A DNA stretch of 64,000 nt from Terrimesophilobacter sp963702165 (GTDB lineage: Bacteria > Actinomycetota > Actinomycetes > Actinomycetales > Microbacteriaceae), in assembly GCA_963702165.1 (NCBI GenBank), contig OY969722.1, positions 1,674,001 through 1,738,000 on the forward strand, written 5' to 3'. Positions 45,982 to 53,861 of this stretch are shown one piece after another; the stretch's first letter is position 1; each line of letters opens with the position of its first letter. A program made the position numbers and the translations under genes. The notes under the pieces are model-generated. The model was not told the origin of the DNA. It made no database searches and was given only the letters and a program-made list of their open reading frames with translations.

Positions 45982-46758
45982 ATGAAGATTGCTGTACTGG
46001 TCAAGCAAGTGCCGGACACCTGGGCCGAGCGCCGGATGGACGTTTCGACGGGATATGTGGACCGCAGCGCGTCGCCTCCGGTCATTGATGAAATCTGCGA
46101 GCACGCCATGGAGGTCGGCTTGCGGATCCGGGAGCAGCACGGCGGCACGGTCGTGGCGATCAGCATGGGGCCCGAGAAAGCCTCCGATGCACTTCGGCGA
46201 TGCCTGGAGATGGGTGCCGACGAAGCGATCCTGATCTCCGACGACCGGCTGGTCGGCGCAGACCTGGCCGTCACCTCCGATGTCCTAGCGCGTGTGCTTG
46301 CAGGCACTGCCGATGTGATCGTCGCCGGCACGGCGTCCACCGATGGTCGAGCGGGCCTGTTGCCCGCGATGATCGCCGAGTCACTCGACCTTCCGTTGTT
46401 GAGCGGGCTGGACGAGGTGCACGTTGCGGACGGATCCGTCCGTGGCCGGCGGGTGATTCCCGGCGGGACCCAAGAGTTGCGCGCCGAACTCCCTGCGGTT
46501 CTGACCGCCACGGAAAGAGCGGCCGAACCGCGCGTGCCGGGACTTCGCGACGTGCTTCGCGCGCGCAAGCGCAAACCAGTCCGGCGCTCACTCGACGACA
46601 TCGCCGAAGCCACGATCGAGCCCCGATCGCGCGTGCTCACGGTCGCCGAACGGCCCCCGCGTGTGGCCGGTCCCCGGGTGAATTTCAGCCAGGACGCCGT
46701 CCGCGATGTCGTGGACATGCTCGTAACCCGCCGCCTCGTCGAAACGGAAAAGCCATGA
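45982..46758 (+). CDS. etfB: Electron transfer flavoprotein, beta subunit
   Basis: A 258-residue ETF beta subunit. It opens KIAVLVKQVPDTWAERRMDV; AMEVGLRIREQHGGTVVAISMGPEKASDALRRCLEMGADEA (core split only for description) and VIVAGTASTDGRAGLLPAMIAE are the family signatures. ETF accepts single electrons from FAD-dependent dehydrogenases in the cytoplasm. AMP binds the beta subunit in most ETFs. Its start is divergent from GntR1, and it overlaps etfA by 4 nt (ATGA). Its presence inside the island ties it to the flavin dehydrogenases here rather than to general beta-oxidation. Confidence 0.94.
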   Translation: MKIAVLVKQVPDTWAERRMDVSTGYVDRSASPPVIDEICEHAMEVGLRIREQHGGTVVAISMGPEKASDALRRCLEMGADEAILISDDRLVGADLAVTSDVLARVLAGTADVIVAGTASTDGRAGLLPAMIAESLDLPLLSGLDEVHVADGSVRGRRVIPGGTQELRAELPAVLTATERAAEPRVPGLRDVLRARKRKPVRRSLDDIAEATIEPRSRVLTVAERPPRVAGPRVNFSQDAVRDVVDMLVTRRLVETEKP

Positions 46759-47717
46759 CCCGCACTCTCGCAGTTCTCGAACTGAGCCTCGACGGCTCCC
46801 CGGTCGCCGGAGCCGCATCCGCATGGGCGCTCGCCCGCTCACTTGGTGACGCCCGCGCGCTGGTGGTCAGTGATCGGACGACGGCGACCGTGGCTGCGGA
46901 CCTTGCCCGGATCGGCGTGGACGAAGCGGTGATCTACCGCACCGGTCAGCGTCCGCTCGCCATCGACGTGGTGTCCGCAACGATGGCAGAAATCGCAGGT
47001 GACGAAGAAGTCACCGTCGTACTGGCCCACACTCCCGACGGTCGTGAGATCGCCGGCAGGCTCGCGGTCCGTCTCCGTGCAGGCGTGTGCTCCGACGTAG
47101 TCGGAGCACGCACAACTTCCGAGGGCATCGTCACCACCCACTCGGTGTTCGGCGGCAGCTTCACCACGGAATCCCGCATCACCACACCAGCCGCGGTGAT
47201 CACCGTGCGTCCGGGTGCGATCCCGGGAGGTTCGGCGAGCGCGGATCCCGCCCACCTGACTGAGCACCCGGCACCGGATCGCCCTGCCGGAACGCTCGAG
47301 TCGGTATCTGTCACTCCCACCGAATCGAATGGGTCTCGGCCGTCGTTGGCATCGGCTGACGCGGTGGTTGCGGGTGGACGCGGTCTTGGCGGGCCAGAGG
47401 GATTCGCCCTGCTGGGAGAGCTCGCCGACCGGATCAATGCGGCGATCGGGGCGTCCCGAGCCGCCGTCGACGCGCAGTATGTCTCGGCCGACGCGCAGGT
47501 GGGACAGACCGGAGTAACCGTCGCGCCCGCACTGTACATCGCGGTAGGGATCTCGGGAGCGACTCAGCACCTCGCCGGCATGCAGACGTCTTCCACGATC
47601 GTGTCAATCAACTCCGACCATGCCGCGCCCATCTTCGACGTCAGCGACTACGCGATCGTCGGGGACGCGTTTGAGGTGGTGCCGGCGCTGATTGACGAGA
47701 TCGACCGACGCCGATGA
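46755..47717 (+). CDS. etfA: Electron transfer flavoprotein, alpha subunit
   Basis: A 320-residue ETF alpha subunit. The C-terminal FAD domain is well conserved: VVAGGRGLGGPEGFALLGEL, GASRAAVDAQYVSADAQVGQTG, ALYIAVGISGATQHLAGM and IVSINSDHAAPIFDVSDYAIVGD. ATG 46755 overlaps the etfB stop, and its own stop overlaps the cytochrome start (GATGAG), so etfB-etfA-cytochrome is translationally coupled. The N-terminus is shorter and less conserved than the C-terminus, as is usual. Confidence 0.94.
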   Translation: MTRTLAVLELSLDGSPVAGAASAWALARSLGDARALVVSDRTTATVAADLARIGVDEAVIYRTGQRPLAIDVVSATMAEIAGDEEVTVVLAHTPDGREIAGRLAVRLRAGVCSDVVGARTTSEGIVTTHSVFGGSFTTESRITTPAAVITVRPGAIPGGSASADPAHLTEHPAPDRPAGTLESVSVTPTESNGSRPSLASADAVVAGGRGLGGPEGFALLGELADRINAAIGASRAAVDAQYVSADAQVGQTGVTVAPALYIAVGISGATQHLAGMQTSSTIVSINSDHAAPIFDVSDYAIVGDAFEVVPALIDEIDRRR

Positions 47718-48625
47718 GCTCCACCCAGTCCCGCACGCCGTCCGCGCAGCGCCGACGCATCCCGACCCCCGCCCTGGCCGGGGCAGCGGTCATCGGGACG
47801 GCCGCGCTAGTTGGGACCGCCATGCTTCTTCGGACCGTTCCGGTGGTCGCCGACTTCATTGAGCACTACCCCGGCGTGGCCACGACCGTCGCTGAGTCGC
47901 CGACGGGCTTCCCGGCTTGGGTGACCTGGCAGCACTTCCTGAACTACTTCTTTCTGGCCCTGATCATTCGCACGGGCATCGCCTCCCGCCGGGAGACGCG
48001 GCCCTTGGGCTATTGGTCGTCCCGCCGTCGGTCCGGCTCAGCGGCACGCGTGCGGCTCACCGTTTTCGCCCACCTGAGCCTCGATCTGCTCTGGATGCTG
48101 AACGGGGTCATCTACGTTCTGCTGCTGTTCGCGACAGGACGCTGGCTGCGGCTGGTGCCCACAGATTGGGATGTGGTGCCGCACGCCGTCTCGGTTGCCC
48201 TGCAGTACGCAAGCCTCAATTGGCCGACCGAGGACGGCTGGATTCACTACAACGCGCTGCAGCAGCTTGCCTACTTCGGTGTAGTGTTCCTGCTCGCGCC
48301 GGCGTCGATCCTGACCGGACTCCGGCTGTCGCCGGTGTGGCCAAAGGCTTGGCCGGACTTCTTTCCGCTTGATCGGGCCCGTCCGCTGCATTTCCTGCTC
48401 ATGCTCGGGTTCGTTCTGTTCGTGATCGGACACGTGGCGCTGGTTATGCTCACCGGCGCCACCGCGAACCTCAACCACATGTTTGCGGGAACCGATCAGG
48501 AATCGTGGGTAGGTATTGCGGTCTTCGCCGTGGCCATCCTGGGAACCGCTGGCGCCGTCTTTGGCGCGGCGCGGCCGCTCGTGGTGCGGACCTGGGCGGC
48601 GCTGTTCGGCCAGGTCACCCGCTGA
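47714..48625 (+). CDS. Membrane cytochrome b (b561/Ni-hydrogenase-type) coupled to ETF
   Basis: A 303-residue membrane protein with about five to six TM helices. Possible heme-ligand histidines are in WVTWQHFLNYFFLAL, VFAHLSLDLLWMLNG, DRARPLHFLLMLGF and FVIGHVALVM. This matches the cytochrome b561/Ni-hydrogenase superfamily that links dehydrogenases to the quinone pool. It overlaps etfA by 4 nt. I infer that it carries electrons from ETF to quinone, replacing the usual ETF-quinone oxidoreductase, which is absent from the window. The closest family and its redox partner should be checked. Confidence 0.75.
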   Translation: MSSTQSRTPSAQRRRIPTPALAGAAVIGTAALVGTAMLLRTVPVVADFIEHYPGVATTVAESPTGFPAWVTWQHFLNYFFLALIIRTGIASRRETRPLGYWSSRRRSGSAARVRLTVFAHLSLDLLWMLNGVIYVLLLFATGRWLRLVPTDWDVVPHAVSVALQYASLNWPTEDGWIHYNALQQLAYFGVVFLLAPASILTGLRLSPVWPKAWPDFFPLDRARPLHFLLMLGFVLFVIGHVALVMLTGATANLNHMFAGTDQESWVGIAVFAVAILGTAGAVFGAARPLVVRTWAALFGQVTR

Positions 48626-48634
48626 GGAGCGGCT

Positions 48635-50416
48635 GTGTGGGACGGACCACGGCGAACGGCCGACCTGGATAGCGAACCGGAAGCGCCGGAAGGCACAGTC
48701 GAGCGGTGGCTGCGCGATCTCGAGGAGCACCTTCACAGCGGCAGCGCCGACTTGCAGCGACTCTTCGAACCGAGTGGATTGTGGAAGGACCTGTTCGCGC
48801 TCGACAGCCAGCCGCTGCTGCTGACGGTCGGCGCTGCGGGAGGCGCCCCTACCCGCCGCCCGCCTCCTCCGCAATTGGCGGGTCAGCGCAACCCGCACGG
48901 CGCCGCGCCTCGTCGATCAGGCCGGAACCGCGCTGATCGAGGCGTTCGTTGAATTCGATCTGCCAGGCGGGGGAGGAGAGGGCGTTGTCGGCTCGTTCGG
49001 CGTTCCGGGACGGTGCGCGCCCTCGAACTGATGACCTCGCTCTCGACGTGGGACGGTGCCCCCGAGACAGTCGGCCCCACTCGGCCTGGGTACGACGACG
49101 ACCGCCCACACGACTTCGCCGCGCCCACCTGGTACGAACGCCGTGCGGAGCGGGCGAGATTCGAGGATCGGGATCCGGAAGTGCTTGTCATCGGCGCCGG
49201 GCAAGCTGGCCTGGCTTTGGCGGCCCGACTCGGGCGCCTGGGAGTGGACACGCTCGTTGTTGAGCGCAACGCGCGCATCGGAGACAACTGGAGGCACCGC
49301 TACCGCAGTCTGCGCCTGCACAACGCCACACCGGTGATCGGCCTGCCATACTTCCCCTGTCCACCGTCGTGGGAGACGTATCTCTCAAAGGATCGCGTCG
49401 CGGACTGGCTGGAGTATTACGCCGACGCCTTGGACATCGCCTGCTGGACCTCGACGGAGTTGGAGAGCGCGACACGCAACGGTTCGGTCTGGCACGCCAC
49501 GGTGCGAACGGCAGACGGCTCCCGGCGTGTCTTACGAACACGTCACCTGGTCTTGGCGACGGGGGCATCGGGGAGGCCTCGTCTTCCTGCACTGCGTGGT
49601 CTCTCGGCTTTCCACGGACCGCTCCTTCACTCGACCCAGTACAGAGATGGCAGTCAGTTCGGCGGGCAGCATGTCCTCGTGATCGGGACGGGAAGCAGCG
49701 GTCACGACATCGCACAGGATCTCCACGCGCACGGTGCGACCGTCACGATGTTGCAGCGCGGGCCGGTGACGGTGGCCGGGGTGCAGTCGATCCGGCGGAT
49801 TCTCGACCGGAAATTTGAGGAGCTTCCCCAGTCTGACGCGGACCTGATCGCGGCGTCATTCCCGCTGCCGTCCTATCTCAGCCTGCAGCAGGAGGTTACC
49901 CGTCAGCTTCGCGCAGCCGATGCCGAGCTCCTCGCTGGGCTTGCCGCGGCCGGGTTCCAAGTGGACTTCGGCGAGGACGAAACAGGACCAGCCCTGAAGT
50001 ATCTGCGTCGCGCCGGTGGCTTCTATCTCAACGTCGGCTGTTCAGACCTCATTGCGGCGGGAGAGGTGACCGTGATGTCTGCCGGCCAGGTTGGGGAGGT
50101 CATACCCGCGGGAATCCGACTCATTGACGGCCAAGTCGCACGGTTCGACACAATCATCGCAGCGACCGGGTTCGAGCCGCCGACCGACGTTCTGAAGCGG
50201 ACTCTCGGTGAAGACGTCGCGGAGCGGGTGGGTGCGGTCTGGGGGCTCGACGAGGTGGGACATCCCCGCAATGTCTGGCGCCCAACCGCTGTGGAAGGGC
50301 TGTGGTTCATGCTCGGCAACATCCAGCAGTGCCGTTTCTATTCGAAATTGCTCGCGCTGCAGCTTGCCGTGCGCCTCCGCCCGAGGGGGCTGGCCGGATC
50401 GTCCCAGTCTGAGTGA
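48635..50416 (+). CDS. FAD-dependent monooxygenase with N-terminal NTF2-like domain, two compensating indels
   Basis: A 593-residue flavin monooxygenase. The first ~130 residues (LQRLFEPSGLWKDLFAL ... LIEAFVEFDLPG) look like an NTF2/SnoaL-type fold; the rest has GAGQAG (VIGAGQAGLALAARLG), the FMO/BVMO-like FHGPLLHSTQY (FxGxxxHxxxY), and the NADPH motif GTGSSG. Two indels (one extra base at ~48838-48840, one lost near 48989) break the 5' third; corrected, the frame is continuous with VLVIGAG. GTG 48635 follows GAGGAG, 9 nt after the cytochrome stop, so it is the fourth gene of the etf operon. Likely hydroxylation or Baeyer-Villiger oxidation; the substrate is unknown. Confidence 0.82.
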
Positions 50417-50475
50417 ATTGCCCCAAGGCGTGGATGGCGAGTTCGCTGCCCGAGCCGAACCCGCCATCCACTCAT

Positions 50476-51399
50476 TCAGGACAGTCCGTGCGCAAACACC
50501 CGCTGTGCGGTTGTCTCGAGAACCGCGCGCTTGACGCCCGGGTCGTTGGTAGCGGCGTCCAGGATCGCCATCGAAGAGCTGTACACATCATGCGGCGAGC
50601 TCAGGTACCGCCAAGTGTATGACCAGTCCGTTGCGAACATGATCCGGTCGGGTCCGATAACGTCGAGCGCCACCCGGAGGTGTTCCGGAGTGGTCGCGAG
50701 CATGTCGAAGCAGACGTTGCGATTCCGCAGGGCAACCGTCAGCGCAGAGTCGAAGAATCGCTGGATGCCGCGCCCCATCTTGGTGAGGATGATGGTGGCA
50801 CCCGGGTGCCGCCCCGCGATCTCGTCGACCCAGAGAGGGTCGAGGTAGTACTGGTTCCCGGGGAATTGGGTCCATCCGGTCGGGAACTGGATCATGCGTC
50901 CCTTCTCCTCGAGCACGTCGAGCAACGGGGCGAAGTCCTTGGCGATCTTCACGGGATCCACGTGCCGGGTCAGGTCTCGAGCACAGGTTTCCCCTATGCC
51001 TGCGAATCCCTGCTCGGTGATCGCGCGCTGTGCAACAAGAGCCGCATTCTCGCTGATCTGGCGGGCAACCTCGTCAGACGGGTCCTCGTTGTAACGGCCA
51101 TCCCAGGACATCTGTGCGACCCAAGCGAGGGGGACGAGGCGGTCGTGCGGCGCCGCCCAAGCGGCGACGTCCTCGTTGGGTACGCCAACCGTGGGCTGCA
51201 CGATTGACACTTCCACGCCGTTGCGGTCCATCGCCGCGAGCAGGTCGGCCGAGTTGTCGACGGGCTTCTCCGAGGCGACCGCGGCGTATACGTCGGGGTG
51301 CTTGCTGCGCCATCCCGCAACGCCGGTGCGCGTGCCGAGGTCGTCCTTGATGGCGTCCACGGACGGGAACCCGCCGAGGTGGGTATGGGTATCGATCAT
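50476..51399 (-). CDS. Amidohydrolase-2/ACMSD-like TIM-barrel protein, metal ligands altered
   Basis: A 307-residue protein of the amidohydrolase-2 (ACMSD/decarboxylase) family. The N-terminal metal motif THTHLG (H5, H7) and the Asp of FATDWSYTW (D258) are present. The two middle histidines appear to be replaced: IQFPTGW (Phe172 where HPTG is usual) and IILTKMGRG (Lys207 where HMG is usual). It may therefore bind metal differently or act without hydrolysis. It lies 31 nt after the flavoprotein gene on the same strand and is probably cotranscribed with it. It may process a ring-cleavage or carboxylated intermediate; this is a guess. Confidence 0.8.
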   Translation of the reverse strand: MIDTHTHLGGFPSVDAIKDDLGTRTGVAGWRSKHPDVYAAVASEKPVDNSADLLAAMDRNGVEVSIVQPTVGVPNEDVAAWAAPHDRLVPLAWVAQMSWDGRYNEDPSDEVARQISENAALVAQRAITEQGFAGIGETCARDLTRHVDPVKIAKDFAPLLDVLEEKGRMIQFPTGWTQFPGNQYYLDPLWVDEIAGRHPGATIILTKMGRGIQRFFDSALTVALRNRNVCFDMLATTPEHLRVALDVIGPDRIMFATDWSYTWRYLSSPHDVYSSSMAILDAATNDPGVKRAVLETTAQRVFAHGLS

Positions 51400-51430
51400 C
51401 GAGTCTCTCCTTAATTGGGAACAAGCTGGG

Positions 51431-52870
51431 TCAGTAGTGCAGCATCATCACGGTGCCCCGGTCCTCCCGGGTTACGCGGGGGCCGTTCATCAGTGCGTCG
51501 TCGACGAGTCGGGGCAGCTCATCTCCATTCCTCGCCATCGCCTCGCGACCTGCGACGCGGCCCAGCGTGACAGCGGGGGCGATACGCAGACCGCCGAGGC
51601 CGATGGCGGAGCTCAGCCCACCGGCGGCATCCCCCACGGCATAGAGCCCGGGAATGGTGCGCCCGAGGATATCGATCGCCTCGAGATCGCGCGTCACTCG
51701 GATCCCGCCGGAAGGGAAGGTGATCCCGATGACGAGCTTCGAGACATGGAAGGGAGGCTCAATCAGCTCCCTATTGCCGGCGGAGAATACGACACGGCCG
51801 AACTCATCGTCCTGACCCAACCGGCACGCCTCGTTCCAACGGGCGACGGTGCGTTGGAGCTCGTCGGCTGGGCAACCGATGATCGCCGCCACCTCCTCCA
51901 GCGTGTCGGCGCGATGCACTACCTCGGGGAACTCGTGGATGTACTTCTGCTTGAGCTGGGCGGTGGCGTTGTCAAAGATGTAGTAGCCCGCGCCGTCGGG
52001 CTGCGCCTCGACCGCCACGACCCGATCGTCGTACGGTCCGTTCTCGTCATGGAACCGACGACCCTCGAGGTTGACGGCAATGCAGTCCTCGAGGACGGCG
52101 CCCGGAACTACCACGAACAATGGAATCATCGGCATCGTGACCAGATCCGCGCCCAACGCGGCCGCCATGAGGTGACCGTCCCCACGCACTGTGTCCAGCC
52201 CGAGATACGGCGTGCGCGCATACCTTTCAAGCTGGTAGCGCTCGCGAAGCGCGCCGTTGGCGCTGTAGCTGCCCGTTGCGATGACTACGCCTCGGGTGGA
52301 GCGGTACTCCACCTCTCGCTTCTCACCTTCTGGGTCCGCGACAGCACGGACACCGACGACGCGGCGGCTCTCCCGGATCAGCTCGACGGCCCGCGCGTTG
52401 GTGACAACCTCAACCCCGGTATCGGCGATGTGCTTCTCGAAGCCGGTCCGGAACGCGGATGTGTCCACCGTTGCGGCCATCCGGTCGACCGTGTGCAGGG
52501 TCGGACGCCGCACGAAGCGGCTCCATCGGACGCCGAGCTGGTGCAGGTATTCGTAGGCGGAGGCCGACTCCTCAGCGAACCGTGCCGCGAGCTCCCGATT
52601 GAACTGGATTGGGAACTGCTCCTTCTGACGGTCGATCTCTGCTTCGATGTCGGCCAACAAGGTCTCCGGGCTATCCTCGATGCCCGCGTCCCGCTGCATC
52701 GGCGTGTCAGCAAAGGCCAAGTAGCCTGTCGAGCGGACGGCGTTTCCTCCGATCGCGTCCGTCACCTCGAGCAGTAGGACCCGACCGCCGAGCTTCGCCG
52801 CTTCCGTGGCCGCCGCGCAACCCCCGACTCCGCCTCCTACGACGATCAGGTCGTACTTCGATTGCTCCAC
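51431..52870 (-). CDS. FAD-dependent dehydrogenase (fumarate reductase/KstD type)
   Basis: A 479-residue FAD_binding_2 flavoprotein. It shows YDLIVVGGGVGGCAAATEAAKLG, VTDAIGGNAVRSTGYLAFA, RGVVIATGSYSANGALRERY and the C-terminal GLYAVGDAAGGLSSAIGLGGLRIAPAVTLGRVAG. It resembles 3-ketosteroid delta1-dehydrogenases, urocanate/fumarate reductases and tricarballylate dehydrogenase; the exact substrate is unknown. It could pass electrons to the island's ETF. GTG 52870 follows AAGGAGG. Operon with the amidohydrolase. Distantly paralogous to 34347-35727. The promoter carries TTCGAA boxes. Confidence 0.88.
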   Translation of the reverse strand: MEQSKYDLIVVGGGVGGCAAATEAAKLGGRVLLLEVTDAIGGNAVRSTGYLAFADTPMQRDAGIEDSPETLLADIEAEIDRQKEQFPIQFNRELAARFAEESASAYEYLHQLGVRWSRFVRRPTLHTVDRMAATVDTSAFRTGFEKHIADTGVEVVTNARAVELIRESRRVVGVRAVADPEGEKREVEYRSTRGVVIATGSYSANGALRERYQLERYARTPYLGLDTVRGDGHLMAAALGADLVTMPMIPLFVVVPGAVLEDCIAVNLEGRRFHDENGPYDDRVVAVEAQPDGAGYYIFDNATAQLKQKYIHEFPEVVHRADTLEEVAAIIGCPADELQRTVARWNEACRLGQDDEFGRVVFSAGNRELIEPPFHVSKLVIGITFPSGGIRVTRDLEAIDILGRTIPGLYAVGDAAGGLSSAIGLGGLRIAPAVTLGRVAGREAMARNGDELPRLVDDALMNGPRVTREDRGTVMMLHY

Positions 52871-52889
52871 GTGGCCTCCTTGCCCTACG

Positions 52890-52955
52890 TTCGAAACGTT
52901 TCCATTATATTCGAATTCTGCCACAACGGACAGGTCGATTCTGAAAGGTTCGAAT
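52890..52955. promoter_or_regulatory. TTCGAA boxes between flavoprotein and GntR2 genes
   Basis: CGTTCGAAACG (cg 52892-52893), TATTCGAATT (cg 52912-52913) and GGTTCGAATA (cg 52951-52952), with the first two 20 bp apart. They lie in the divergent promoter region of the FAD dehydrogenase and GntR2. Confidence 0.6.
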
Positions 52956-53047
52956 AACCTTTTCCAGTTGAGTTTGGTTCGCTACGCTCTACTAGACGGG
53001 TCGGAAGATGGAAGCCGGCCAGATTCGAAAGACAGGACGGCAGACAC

Positions 53048-53752
53048 ATGGCAGAGGGCGCCAGGACGCGAAACGAAACCGCCCACGCGGCGCTGCGCGC
53101 CGACATCGTTTCGGGACGATGGCACTCTGGGGAGCGTTTGCCGTTCGCGGAACTGTGCAACGAGTACCGGGTGAGCGTCGGGGTAATCCGGGAAGCGCTC
53201 GTCCGCCTCGTGGAACAAGGACTCGTTGAGAGTCGGCCCCAGCAGGGGTTCTTCGTCGTGCACACCTCCCCCCAGGACGTCCTGGATATCGCGGAAGTCA
53301 GAGGCGAGGTGGAGTCCTACGCGGTGCGCCGCGCGGTCGAGGACGGAGCCCTGGAATGGGAGTCGGAAGTAGTTGCCGCGAATTACCGGCTCGAGAACAC
53401 ACCACTGATCGATGAAGAGACCGGGCACTACAGTCCGGCCTGGGTGACGGCGCACGCCGATTTCCACACCATCATCTTCAGCGACCTCGTGAACCGTCGC
53501 CTATGGACGTCGACCCAGCAACTGCGCGACCTGGCGAAGCTCTACACTCACCAGCTGCCAGCACCACGGCCGGAGTTCACCCAGACGCTAGTCGACGATC
53601 ACCGGAAGCTGACGGATGCCATTCTGGCTCGTGATCCGCAGGCGGCGGCCAACCTAACTCGAGAGCACATCCACCGTCAGGCCCTGGAGATCGCCAACAG
53701 CATGGCGAACGACCCCGATGCGCGCGATACGACGCCCATCGGGGCGGCGTGA
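53048..53752 (+). CDS. GntR-family (FCD) regulator 2 of the island
   Basis: A 234-residue GntR/FCD regulator. Winged helix: HAALRADIVSGRWHSGERLPF and VSVGVIREALVRLVEQGLVE; FCD: VESYAVRRAVEDGALEWESE, AHADFHTIIFSDLVNRRLW and DDHRKLTDAILARDPQAAANL. The close likeness to the regulator at 45152-45871 suggests a duplicated pair recognising the same TTCGAA boxes. It is divergent from the flavoprotein gene. The effector is probably a pathway substrate. The 109 nt after its stop hold nothing obvious. Confidence 0.9.
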   Translation: MAEGARTRNETAHAALRADIVSGRWHSGERLPFAELCNEYRVSVGVIREALVRLVEQGLVESRPQQGFFVVHTSPQDVLDIAEVRGEVESYAVRRAVEDGALEWESEVVAANYRLENTPLIDEETGHYSPAWVTAHADFHTIIFSDLVNRRLWTSTQQLRDLAKLYTHQLPAPRPEFTQTLVDDHRKLTDAILARDPQAAANLTREHIHRQALEIANSMANDPDARDTTPIGAA

Positions 53753-53861
53753 TAGCCAATCGGGCCTACTGCAAGCTCGGTCGGCTCGGATTGGAGGGGC
53801 GAACGAGCTGGGTTTGGCGACCGGTCACCGGTCGGTCATGCCCGAGTCGAAGCGAGTCCGT

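Noticed and set aside
46200..46754. Longer upstream extension of the etfA reading frame inside etfB.
   Set aside because: Runs through etfB in another frame; etfA homology begins at ATG 46755 with an ATGA overlap.
19342..48990. A cluster of pseudogenes marking island decay.
   Set aside because: nrdA and hrpA are also hit, all breaks are one base, and no premature in-frame stops or large deletions are present.
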